64,000 nt of DNA from Holacanthus passer (lineage: Eukaryota; Chordata; Actinopteri; Pomacanthidae), in NCBI GenBank assembly GCA_025331565.1, contig JAFREQ010000064.1, positions 1,022,001 to 1,086,000 of the forward strand. The letters are read 5' to 3'. Positions within the stretch are counted from its first letter, which is position 1, and every line of letters begins with the position of its first letter. Shown piece by piece: positions 12,131 to 22,205 of this stretch. The translations under genes and the position numbers were made by a program. The notes under the pieces are model-generated. The model was not told the origin of the DNA, did not search any database, and was given only the letters and a program-made list of their open reading frames with translations.

Positions 12131-13708
12131 CATTGGCAGTTTTTTGGTGGATTTCAGGCGTCAAATTCACGCAATGAAAGGAAGAACCTGAGTCGCTTAA
12201 CAAAACAGAAGTACATTGTGTTTCTGGATCTGTAAGTGGCTGGAGGTGATGTGTATTTTCTCATTTTCATGACAGAAAAACTCACCTATTTGAATTGAAT
12301 TGATGGTGTCAGTTTTTCTTAAGCTGACATTTCAGTTGGAGGAATTCATGAAAGAATACAACACATAAAGACCATTTTTAACCAAGATTGAAGCTCAGAC
12401 TTATCAAAAGCTTTTATGGTAATTTCACTTACCAAAGCCAGAGCACATGATGAAGTCGGAGGCAAAGAAACCAAGAAACCAGCTTTTACATCATTCGGTG
12501 GAAAGGAGTGAGAATTTTTCTTTGGTCTTGATCGAAATGAGAAGACGAGGGTTCGGACGTCCAGCCGCTTGTTTTCCCATCTAACAGATTCTCAGTCATT
12601 TCCAGAAAAGCCAAATCTGACAGATTGTTGGACAAAAACTCAGAACAAAATGTGATGATATTGTGCATCTGCGTGGGTTTGTTTGAGCTCGCGGTCGTAG
12701 TTGTCAGTGAGTTTGTTGGTAACGGAGCTGTGAACCAGCTGGCTCCTTTGTTTCACTTCATCTGTTCAGATACAAACTGTTTGGGTTTGGACTCGATTTT
12801 CACAGGAAAACTTTATTTTTCCTTCATGCAAGCACAGTTATAGAGCAGCAGGTGAACGTAGTGGGACAGATATTTCCCTCAGGAGCTGGTGGAGAACAGA
12901 CACAGAGCTGAAAGAGAGAGAACGCTGGACTGAGATTCATCAGGTGACACAAACACGACTCAAACTGAAGGATCATGTTTTCTAACAGCTAAATGTGTAA
13001 AGAAGCAACTGTTTCCTAACATCATATAAACTGAAACGGTGATAACATGTTGGTGTTGCACTGCATTGAAGGTTTAATGAATATAATGACAGTGATAATT
13101 ATTTTAATATGAGGCAGGTGTTGAACCTCAATAATCTGACAATGTGTCTGTCATGTATTGAAGCTTCTTATTGGAGGCTCAGTCAGAATGTAATTTATTA
13201 AATCTGTGAAATTCATTTGCTTTTTTTATCCCATGTCTCTTCATTTTGGTGTAAATGCAACAAAACATTTTACATTCTACCATTTTATACAAAACTCTGA
13301 ACTCTTTAGTTTCATTCATTTTTACTATCATCACTGGTTCCAGGAGTCGTAGTAAATTTTCATTGTGTTTTCTCAGCTCTGTCGTCGGAGGACCAGAAAT
13401 CCTTTAATAAGTCTCACAGAGTCTTCGTGTTGTCGCTCACTTTACATTTCAAACAGCAGATATCTGGTCCCAGTGTATATTTATTCAGCGGCACAAAAGA
13501 AAACTTTGCTCGTCTCGGACAGAAATAGAACCGTTAAATCGTCATCTCCGGAGTCTGTCGGTCGGTCGGTTTGTAAAAACTCTGATTATTGTTGAACTCC
13601 TCAGCGTCGGACCCCTGAGCTTTTCTGCTCGCAGCTCTTCAAATTAGTCTTTTGTTCTTGTGGATGGCCTCTCTCCTCCACGCTGCCCTGCTCTGCTTAT
13701 CTTCTCTC
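12131..13708. other. Single-copy non-coding DNA
   Basis: AT-leaning, no repeats or exons recognised. Confidence 0.45.
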
Positions 13709-13735
13709 TCCTCCTCCTCCTCCTCCTCCTCCTCT
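13709..13735. repeat. (CTC)n microsatellite
   Basis: Nine CTC units in a pyrimidine-rich context. Confidence 0.95.
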
Positions 13736-13869
13736 TATCTGTCCTCCTCAGTACTTCCTCTTTTTCTTAGTGAACTACTTTAGCTTCGTCTGGTCTCTGC
13801 CGGACTCAATGAGGAGTAAATACTCTTCGTTTCATCATATCTTCTCCCTCTTCATGCTACAATTACTCT

Positions 13870-14110
13870 AAATCTGATGTTCTTCAAAATCCCACCAGCG
13901 CCCCCAGAGGCTCTCATGGTCATTACACCACCAACTGTGAAAATGTTGGCGGATGAATTAGCCTTTTCTTGCCTGACCCTTCCTCATATTTGTCCTGAAG
14001 ATGGCACTAGAACAAAAGTTAATCTCATCATTGTGAAAATGTGGGTAATAGCACTGTCTGTGGCCAGAGTTGGGATTGCAGTTCACATGACACCAACTAA
14101 CCTATAAAGA
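13870..14110. mobile_element. Possible degenerate dispersed repeat
   Basis: Begins with CCACCAGCGCCCCCAGAGGC and contains AACTGTGAAAATGTTGG and TTCACATGACACCAAC. The arrangement reminds me of an interspersed teleost sequence, but I cannot name it. The 76-codon frame inside is not protein-like. The GCGCCCCC core also resembles a weak CTCF half. Confidence 0.25.
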
Positions 14111-14636
14111 CTTTTCTATGTACAATCACTTGAAAATAAGCATCTGTAAAACAATGAATCTGTTCTTCTGAGCAAAATCTACTTTTACCTGCTGGATGAC
14201 TCTGCCCTTTGTGTCGGCACCAGCGTTGAGCCAACAGTGGTCTCATTGAAATGAATGAGGGACAACATCTTGAAACAAGATTTGTAGGTCTATTAATTTA
14301 TCCTCTGGGGAGCAGGAATGGATCAATAAACATGTTGGTTAGATTTATATACTTTGCATGGAAGAGGTTTGCACAAGAGGAAAGGTCACGTCCCAGAATG
14401 AAAAAAACAAACTGTGGCCAGAAGTTAAACGTAAATCAGGTTTTATTGTCAACACAATCTTTGCATTGAACTCGTCCCTGAGTGAATCTGACTTCCTTCC
14501 TGTCTCCTCTCTCGGTCTGAGACTCAACACAAGCCTGTGGATGTTTTTTTCTTCCTTTCATTCAATCTGTTCTGCTTTATTGATTTTAATTATTTTCTGA
14601 ATGATTAACTCAGCAGAGTCTGTGTTTGCAGATGCA

Positions 14637-14641
<5 letters not shown>

Positions 14642-14676
<35 letters not shown>

Positions 14677-14685
14677 TGTGTGTGT
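14642..14685. repeat. (GA)n-(GT)n compound microsatellite
   Basis: (GA)n at 14642-14674 followed directly by (GT)n to 14685. Confidence 0.95.
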
Positions 14686-15499
14686 TAACCTCAGGTGCGG
14701 TGGGCGTGTTGAGCTGTCAACAGCAGTAAGTTAACATAATGGACGAACTCTGTTGAAGGCTTATTGTTGGTGTGACAAAGTGTGTGTGTTTAAGTGTCAG
14801 TTAAGTGTGTGTTCAACTGCTGTTTGCTCCATTACGTTCAACACATAATTGACTAAATATCTTCAGTTAACTCTTAAATGTCCATAATTTCACCAAGAGG
14901 GTTTTGAAATTAATTAACGAGTTAATCAGGGATGTTTTCATGGCTTTCTGTGCAGGTTTTCAGGGTTTTCACTGAGAAAAGACTCATTAAATTCAACCAA
15001 ACTCATGAAATGTTATGACTGATGATTGAAATCAGCATGACTTCAGTTTGACAGCATCATTAAAAGTTCCCACATTCACTTTAATGGCAAAAACCCTGAT
15101 TTTTTAGAACACTTTAGAAGTAGTGTTTTTTGGATTCAGGTCATTTTAATTGTGAGTCGTTATCAAACTCCAGGTGGATTTTTTCCAGCAGATACCTTGG
15201 TTCTCCACACTTACTGGGTAGTTGGCCTCCTTTCTCCTTTCTCCTCTCCTTTTTTGTCTTGTTTTCTGTTTTTGTTATCTCATTCCATCTTCTCCTCCTC
15301 CCCTGTCCTTTCCATTCATCCTTCTGTAGCCAAGTCAAAAATTGCAGTATATAAGTGTTAAAAAGTGTTAGTTAAAAAGCCATTTCATGAAGAGTTAAAA
15401 ACCTTCAATCCAATAAATAAGTGGTAAGAAGTACAGACGTTTGGTTAAAAATGCTGTTTATCTTATAAATCTATTGTGTTTTATTTTGAAGAATTAATT
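14686..15499. other. Single-copy non-coding DNA upstream of the candidate promoter
   Basis: AT-leaning with a T/C-rich patch at 15225-15310. No repeat family or exon recognised. Confidence 0.45.
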
Positions 15500-15600
15500 G
15501 TCCTGAGAGGAAGTGGTATCTGAGCATAACGGTAATACTGGTTTCTAATTGGTTGAGTGAGATGATTGACAGCTGCGTACCGGCTAAGGAGGAAGTGTAC
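15500..15600 (+). promoter_or_regulatory. Candidate proximal promoter
   Basis: Two AGGAAGTG ETS words (about 15508 and 15590) flank an inverted CCAAT box (CTAATTGGTTG, ATTGG at 15548-15552). It lies immediately upstream of a CpG-rich block ending in a possible splice donor. No clear TATA box is seen, as is common for CpG-type promoters. The transcription start cannot be fixed from sequence. Confidence 0.4.
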
Positions 15601-16199
15601 AGGTAATCTGAAGGTGCTTGACGTTTCTTATTGCCGCTGATTGAACCAGTCGCGAGAGACGGACTGTGTGAAATTCTGTTCAGACAAACGTGTAGTTTTC
15701 CTGTGGACTTTCAACACGACGGTCTGTGTGAGGACTTTTCTACATGATTCCCGGAGCTGGAGACATTTCGGCCTGACGTGTGGGACAGTTGTTCAAGTGT
15801 AATGTCAGCGGTTTGAGTTAGCACTGTTAGCATTCATTAGCAAAGTGAATGGACTGTTAGCCACAGCAGAGCTAGCTCAGCTTTCTTAAAAAGGCTTCGC
15901 AGGACGTTGTTTTTAACAAGGAAACCCCGAAGATTCAGCGAACAGCGCAGTGAGTTTCAAGCCAACGACAGAGTTCCTGCTACCGGAGAGCGCGTGAGGG
16001 AGCGGGACTCCTCCGACCCGCGAAACCCGCCATCTTCGTCTTCACCGGAGAGCGCGTGAGGGAGCGGGACTCCTCCGACCCGCGAAACCCGCCATCTTCG
16101 TCTTCACCGGAGAGCGCGTGAGGGAGCGGGACTCCTCCGACCAGCGAAACCCGCCATCTTCGTCTTCACCACGGAGTGAACTCAGAACTCCTCTCAAAG
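15601..16199 (+). other. Candidate non-coding first exon (5' UTR)
   Basis: CpG-rich relative to its surroundings. It carries three short ATG-stop frames (15744-15776, 15802-15816, 15849-15860) and no long frame, as a 5' UTR would. It ends at TCTCAAAG followed by GTACCA, a moderate donor with GT at 16200-16201. The 3' third is a 62-bp minisatellite whose period is not a multiple of three. No downstream exon could be identified, so the gene is unknown and the 5' boundary is arbitrary. The alternative is the leader or LTR of an unrecognised retroelement. Confidence 0.35.
15982..16167 (+). repeat. 62-bp minisatellite, three copies, YY1 core in each
   Basis: Units begin at 15982, 16044 and 16106. 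Copies 1 and 2 are identical and copy 3 differs by one base (A at 16143 in place of C). Each unit holds CCGCCATCTT (16027-16036, 16089-16098, 16151-16160), the core of the YY1 site, and several CpGs. Near-identity implies recent expansion or homogenisation. Confidence 0.97.
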
Positions 16200-16201
16200 G
16201 T

Positions 16202-16314
16202 ACCACACTGTTGTTTTGTTTGCTGGAAGTGAAGCGGCCATTAGTTTGTAGTCACTCTGCTCACAAGCATCAACAGACCTGTGACGTGGTTTAAAAAGAT
16301 CTGCGGCTGGTAGT

Positions 16315-16345
<31 letters not shown>

Positions 16346-16754
16346 GTGAGAGTGGGCTCACATCATTTGGCTTCAGTGTTCATGTAAAGATGATCCTGAG
16401 TTGGTTCAAATTCATTCTCATTGAAGGGGAATATTGCTGCTTTTGGAGTTATTAACAGAAAGTAACTGGAATTTAAAGGAGATCATTTTTGTCATTTCAA
16501 TTTCAACTAAGGAAATTCATTGTTTCTAAATGGCTTCATGTCTTATGAGTGATTTTTCCTTCACTAACTGTGTAAGAGGTTAAAGATAATAACTGTGTGT
16601 TTTAAAGGTTTATTATAGGAGGAGCAGTGATCAAAGTAAAGTACACTTCATTCATAGTTTGTAGTAACACAGTCTGTTGGACTGTTATCAATGTTCATGT
16701 TGGGACTGGGGGCCTTTCCCAGAATTTCCAAGAATAAAAGGGCGACACTCATCT
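16202..16754. other. Non-coding DNA with short (GT)n
   Basis: (GT)n at 16313-16345. The rest has nothing recognisable. If the upstream exon is real, this is the start of intron 1. Confidence 0.5.
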
Positions 16755-16978
16755 CTTAATTCTCTACTTTTCCTTTCCTCTCCCAACATCCATCCTCCTT
16801 TTGTTTCCTCCCACCTCACCTTGGTTACTCACCTTTCCTCACTGATCCCTCCTCATCTTCTTGCCCCCCTTCTTTCCTTTTCCTCTCCCTTCCTCATTTC
16901 CTCTTCTCTCCTCCTGTTTCTCCCTCCTCTCTTCCTCTCTGGTTTCCTCCTCTCTTCCTCTTCTTGTCCTCCTCATTT
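16755..16978. repeat. Pyrimidine-rich tract
   Basis: About 220 bp of CCT/TTCC-rich plus strand. It creates Ser/Leu/Pro-rich frames that are not coding. Confidence 0.85.
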
Positions 16979-16984
16979 GTGGGA

Positions 16985-17250
16985 TTTGTAACACGTTCAT
17001 GCGAGGCGCCGTAGAACAAATTAAGCTCTCTGGCAGCGCCGTGTTTCTTTATCCCTCCTCCCTTTGCGATAATGTCCAGTATAATCTGTCTTTGGCCGGC
17101 CGCGCTCCCCAACTGCTCCGTAATCCTCTTTGTAACAAGACGGCAATTAGAAGTTCGCCCCGTTGAGCTCGAGCTCTGCGGCCGAGGCCTTGGGACTTTA
17201 ATGTGAGCGGCAGGTGTCGGGCGGCGGCGGCGAGCTCGGGTCAGGATGAC
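16985..17250. promoter_or_regulatory. Candidate conserved non-coding block
   Basis: Repeat-free and CpG-containing, with CTTTGCGATAATGTCC, TTTGGCCGGCCGCG, CGGCAATTAGAAG (homeodomain-like CAATTAG) and the 12-bp palindrome GAGCTCGAGCTC at 17165-17176. Texture suggests an enhancer; conservation untested. Confidence 0.3.
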
Positions 17251-17336
17251 GATGATCAGCCCTCAGAGCTGAGCGTGATGCTGCTGGAGGGTTTGAACGG
17301 TGGCTGTCTAACAGTTGGTGACGTTTACTGACAACG

Positions 17337-17600
17337 ACCAAAAGTACGTGGACACCTGCACAGGTCGTAGTTGTAGTAGTAGTAACATCTCATTCACAAA
17401 CCATGGACATTAATCTGCTGCCTTCGCTCCTCTGGTTTCAGTCTTTCCACCAGATGTTGAACCTGCTTCAGGGAGTTTGCTCCTGTTTATACTCTGGAGC
17501 ATGAGTCAGGTCCAAAGCTGATGTTTGGTGATGAGGTCTGAACCACAGCTGCTGATCCAGCTCATCCCAAAGATGCTGAGGTCAAATTAACTGAGGAATG
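17337..17600 (+). mobile_element. Degenerate copy of a teleost DNA-transposon-like repeat
   Basis: Order of words ACCAAAAGTACGTGGACACC, AACATCTCATTCACAAACC, CATGGACATTAATCTG, GTCTTTCCACCAGATGTTG, CTGATGTTTGGTGATGAGG, CAGCTCATCCCAAAGATGC and TGAGGTCAAA follows an abundant fish interspersed repeat I know from memory. Heavily diverged and truncated, without intact ends. A database alignment would settle the family. Confidence 0.6.
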
Positions 17601-17744
17601 AAAACCAGCAACAGATTAATGATAGTGAAAATAATTAATTACTGGATTAATTAAGTTGCTGGCACATTGATAATGTTCTTTTTTAACTTTAAAAAAAAAA
17701 GTACTAGAAATACAAAGCCTAGACTGTAAAAACACAATTTCTAA

Positions 17745-17905
17745 TTTAATCAAATTCAATTTTAATTCAATTTTATTTATGTTGTGCTAAATCTCCAGAC
17801 TTTACTCTTTATTATAATAAGTATATTAACTTAACATGTGACTGCAACGATCGCAAGAGCCACCATGACAGTGTGGAAAAAATACCACTTCCTGGTTTCA
17901 CTCCA
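17745..17905 (+). mobile_element. Degenerate dispersed repeat (TTTTATTTAT... type)
   Basis: AATTCAATTTTATTTATG followed by GCTAAATCTCCAGACTTTAC and later CGCAAGAGCCACCATGACAG. This resembles an old ubiquitous fish repeat with a TTCAATTTTATTTATATAGC start. Strongly decayed and assignment tentative. Confidence 0.4.
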
Positions 17906-19280
17906 AACAGTCACACACACTGACAAAGATAAGATGTAAGTTAAACACACACACACTGAAGGCAGCAGGCCATTATCAGGCAGCCCATGTGTCATACTAC
18001 CACCAATCACAGTGGGACGATGACAGCTGGTCGATGCAGGTATCTGAGTGTCCTGACCTTCATCTCAGGCCCGTCAGTCAGCGGCAGCTTGGTAAAGCCT
18101 GAGCAGGCGTTTGTCCAAACACAAACTGATGTCTGACAGGTCGGGCGACATCACAACGTTAGAGGAAGCAGCAGCAGGGTGGTCGCATCAGGATCGACCC
18201 TCCAGCTGCAGCAGGTGACGTTTTGGAAATCCACTTTAAAACCTGCAGCTTTTAAAATCAGTTTCACTTTTCCAGGCTTTCATGAAGAATAAGGCCGAAC
18301 GATGACTCCTCTTCTTTTATATTGTTGTCTTGTCCTGCCTCTAAATAAATGCTGGGAATACAGTGAATGTATGAAGTAAAGTCACTGTGAATGGCTTTTA
18401 TAATTTGTTATTTCCCCAAGGCTGCTCACAAGCAGATTGAAATGGATCCTTAAATTATTTGTGAGAACGAATCGATGGCAAAAGTTAACGGCTGGGTTAT
18501 TGTTTCCTGACTTCCTGCAGAGTACATTAGGTTTAGAGTCAACGGTGGATGAAATAATGAGTTTTAGGCCACGAGGAGGATTGTTTTTAAAATGAAGTCC
18601 TCAAAAGAAAAGCCTTTAAAACTTTATGGCTTTTTTGGGAGAGAAAAGCAGTGGGACGTAAAACACCAGGCTGAGGATGAAGATCGCCCAGTTTGGCGTT
18701 GCGAGGCGTGTGTGTGAGTCACCAGACGGCAGGAGGGCGAGCGCAGACGACCAACCAGACCGGACTGACAGAAAGTTTGTCAACTAATTCCTAACAGATG
18801 GCAGGTAACTGGCCGTTGACTTGAAGTTGTTTTCCCTTCCAGGAGTCGGATTTAGTGGGTGATGTAGCAAAAACAGGGGGCTGGTGAATTTTGGCGTCGC
18901 CTGCTGTGTGACAGATGGCTGATGGGTAACCTGAGTGGCTCCCTGGCGTCCTTGAGAGGACATGGCAACGCTCGTTTCGGCCAACGTCGCTCACACACAC
19001 AACTTTTTATGTTTCCTGGTGCCTTTTCTTTGAGGCTGTTTCATGGCTTTTGTTTTTATCAAAATGAAGCAGAGCTGGGTTTAGTTTCCTCAGTGAAGGT
19101 CGAGAGGTCAGAGAAGGTTTGTGTGTGATCAGCCTTCTGTTGTCAAGCTGGTTTGACTTGTAATCATCAGGATTAAAGATACCTGAGCGACAGTGCAGCT
19201 GAAATCAGAGGAATTGTGAACATGCGGCATGATATAGTATGAAAAGATGGCCGACCATGTGGCCTGGACCAGACAAAGAA

Positions 19281-19282
<2 letters not shown>
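17906..19282. other. Single-copy non-coding DNA
   Basis: No repeat or exon recognised; a short CACACACAC run at about 17945-17957. Confidence 0.45.

Positions 19283-19327
<45 letters not shown>
19283..19327. repeat. (AC)n microsatellite
   Basis: Uninterrupted AC array. Confidence 0.97.
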
Positions 19328-19329
<2 letters not shown>

Positions 19330-19469
19330 GAGTCTGACACACCTTGCAGATAGTCGAGTGCTCCAGTCGTCTCTTATTTTATCTGAACTTTTTAACCGGA
19401 TGGATTAGTCCACCAGCGTGTGACGCCTGCGGTCGCTCACATGCAGATTTCTGCTTTGTTATCAGAGGA

Positions 19470-19575
19470 GCGCCGCCTCACGGGCAGCCAATCAGCTTGC
19501 AGCAGCCCGGCTAATGGCCTTGATAATCAATTTGTTGGCTTTTTCTAATTTTAAATCCAATTACCTTCGGGGGGT
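19470..19575. promoter_or_regulatory. Candidate conserved non-coding block
   Basis: CGGGCAGCCAATCAGCTTGC, GGCCTTGATAATCAATTTG and CTAATTTTAAATCCAATTACC give clustered CCAAT and homeodomain-type words, ending in a G-rich run at 19569-19582. Enhancer-like by inspection only. Confidence 0.3.
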
Positions 19576-19638
19576 GGGGGCGAGGTGGCAGGAGGCTATT
19601 GATGGTGTGTTTGTGTGTCCCAGTGAGTGCTGTTCATG

Positions 19639-19765
19639 TGTGTGTGTGTGCTTGTGGACCGTCCCAGTGAGTTGACAGAACAATTTGCGTTGACAGGGCA
19701 ATTTGTTTTTGTTCTCGTCGGCGGCCGCAGATTGGAAAGCAGAAAATGTCTCTCATTCCCTCAAC

Positions 19766-19803
<38 letters not shown>

Positions 19804-19825
19804 CAAGGAAACACACACACACCTT
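19639..19825. repeat. Short TG array and (CA)n microsatellite
   Basis: (TG)n at about 19637-19651 and (AC)n at 19767-19799, with a further short ACACACAC run near 19811. Confidence 0.95.
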
Positions 19826-20039
19826 GATTGAAGCACAAACATAGACCCATACAAACGTCGGCTCATTCTTTCATTACCCCACTACTTCTCCATCTCTGTT
19901 ACTCAGTCACACACACAGGATGAGGTCAATTTAGGTGCCAGTGAATGAGGATAATCTGGCAACAAGGCAAAGAGCCAGTAAATAATCAGCTGCGAAAAGA
20001 CGTGAAACTAACCGACTTTGTCATTTGTTTGTGTGTGTT

Positions 20040-20222
20040 CAAGTATTTGTGTGTGTGCACGTGCGTTTTTGCGACCTCACAGGAGGTATTTCCTGAATAA
20101 ACACCGACCTGGTTGGGACCGGGAGTCCTCATGGGTCGGGTGTGAATTGAGGTTAGTGTCAGTGTTAGGGTTAAGATGTCCCAACGAATGGAAATCAATG
20201 CAATGTCCTAACAAGGATAGCT

Positions 20223-20279
<57 letters not shown>

Positions 20280-20294
20280 TGTTTGTGTTTGTGT
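20040..20294 (+). repeat. Dispersed repeat B ending in (TG)n
   Basis: GACCGGGAGTCCTCATGG, GGTTAGTGTCAGTGTTAGGG, ATGGAAATCAATGCAATG and CCTAACAAGGATAGCT lead straight into (TG)n at 20226-20294. The order matches a widespread fish repeat that carries telomere-like TTAGGG words and ends in a TG array. The same family in reverse orientation is at 28105-28295. Confidence 0.55.
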
Positions 20295-20369
20295 TATCAG
20301 CAGCCGACCGGCTTGCTCCCCAGACAGGCCTTTAGCCCTCTCTTGTTTCTCTTTTCCCTCTATCTCTCA

Positions 20370-20370
<1 letters not shown>

Positions 20371-20405
<35 letters not shown>

Positions 20406-20565
20406 TGACTTCTTCCATTCTCTTCCATGTTTCTTTCTTTTCCTCTGTTCTTCCTCTTCTCTCTTCCTCCTCTCGTTACTTTTACTTCGTAGAACAAATG
20501 GAGGAAAAGCAACAGAAGAATTTTAACACACTCTCGTTTCTGTGACAGCAGCGTCAGTAACGTCT

Positions 20566-20619
<54 letters not shown>
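20371..20619. repeat. (AC)n and (GT)n microsatellites
   Basis: (AC)n at 20371-20403 and (GT)n at 20567-20619, separated by a T/C-rich stretch (20405-20475). Confidence 0.97.
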
Positions 20620-20621
<2 letters not shown>

Positions 20622-21867
20622 TGAGTGAAAACCTGGGATCCAGACAGTCGACTCATCTGTTTGAGAAAACAATTGTTTGTGGTGAGTGAAGTTGTTTGAG
20701 GGGAAAATAAATCTTTAGCTCTCTTCTTCTTCTGTCGGCTCTCTTCATCTTTTCTCTCTCTCTCTGTCTTTTTTTTTTTAGCTCAGAGTCAGAGGGGATT
20801 TTTTTCCCCTTTGAGGTTCACACAGAATGTTAGGTTGTATTTGTAGAGACCAGAGTTTAAAGGCAGAAGGTGGAATTTTAAAACAGTGGGATCTGTGTTC
20901 ACGTCACAGCTAAAAATACACTATAAAAATCCACAGAGCTAAAGTTAACCACCTCTCCTGTTACAGCCGACGCAGTGTAATGCTGGGCCAGGTAAACTGA
21001 GATGAACCAAAGTGACACAAACTGTCGACTTATTTTCACTGTGATTCTTTCATGTCACGTCACGTTTTGCAAATATTATTCAAATGATTTTCTTTCAAAT
21101 GGAACAGATGGTCAAAATTTGTTTTTCTCTGTTTGACTGCTAGAAATGTGGATCAGATAACAGGGCTCAGTTTTTATTCTAAATTGTTTGAACTGCAAAA
21201 TATATTTGATTTGCAATCATCTGTTCAGATTGAAAAAGTAAAGATAATTATTTTTTCTTCATTAACTGAACTGATGATCATAAAACCAAACAATGTTTGC
21301 TTTTCAAAAACTAACAGATGAAATCACAGCAGAGTTCAGGATCAGGCTTTGTGGGTTTTGTTCAAATTAATTTCAACAAGTTACTTTTGAGTTCAAACAC
21401 ATCTTTTGAAGATAAGATACCAAAATATTTCAGTTTCAATCAACACACTAGATTAATTCAAGTAAATATTAACCATCAGGGGCGCTGCAGCAGGAAAGTA
21501 AAGTTTTTGCAAAGTAAAATTACTGCTATGTTATCGATGAAATGTTACTTCCTGTACTGGAGCAGTTTTACTTTGTCACAGACCTGATGCTTCATCACCT
21601 CTGATTAGGAAACAGTCATTAATTTTCATCATATTAGCTCAATGATGAATCCCAACATAACGACCTCTGGCTCTCTGGGCTTCCTGCAAAGCTCTCAGCC
21701 GAGGTTTGAGTTTCAGCACAGGACGAGAGGCCTTAATCAAACATTTACACGAGACAGAACTCGTCCAATCCCTGAAAATATGAGCCGCGTCTCAGGTCCC
21801 GCTGCAGGATGATGAGTCACCGCCTGATGGTTTTATTTCTGCTCCGAACACGACTGAGCCTCTGAGA
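20620..21867. other. Single-copy non-coding DNA
   Basis: AT-leaning; nothing recognised apart from a CT/T run at 20750-20780. Confidence 0.45.
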
Positions 21868-22205
21868 GGAGACGACGGTGGAGAGAAGAGAGAAGTGAAG
21901 GAGGTGGAATAAAATACAGGCAGTGAGAGGGTGGAGAAAATAGATGTAGGAAGCAAGAAAAGGAAATAGGAAAAAAAGGAAAGAGAGGAGGAAAATGAGG
22001 AAGGAAGGATGTGGATGTGATGGAGGAGAAGAAGGAAATATAGGGCATTGAATGGAGGGAATGAGAGGAAATGAAAAAGGGAAGATGAAGACGATATTGA
22101 GGGAGGGGAAAGAAGGAGGAAGGAAGATGAAGATGTAGAGAGGAGGTTGTTCAAAGTGGGTCGTGGGAGAGTCGAAGGGAGGCGTGGAGGAAGAGATGTG
22201 AGGCA
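21868..22205. repeat. Long polypurine tract
   Basis: About 338 bp of GGA/GAAA-rich plus strand. The 181-codon minus-strand frame across it is Ser/Phe/Pro/Leu low complexity caused by the tract, not a protein. Such tracts can adopt triplex (H-DNA) structure. Confidence 0.9.

Noticed and set aside
20159..20173. Interstitial telomere repeat (GTTAGGGTTAAG)
   Set aside because: Only one to two units, and explained as part of dispersed repeat B.
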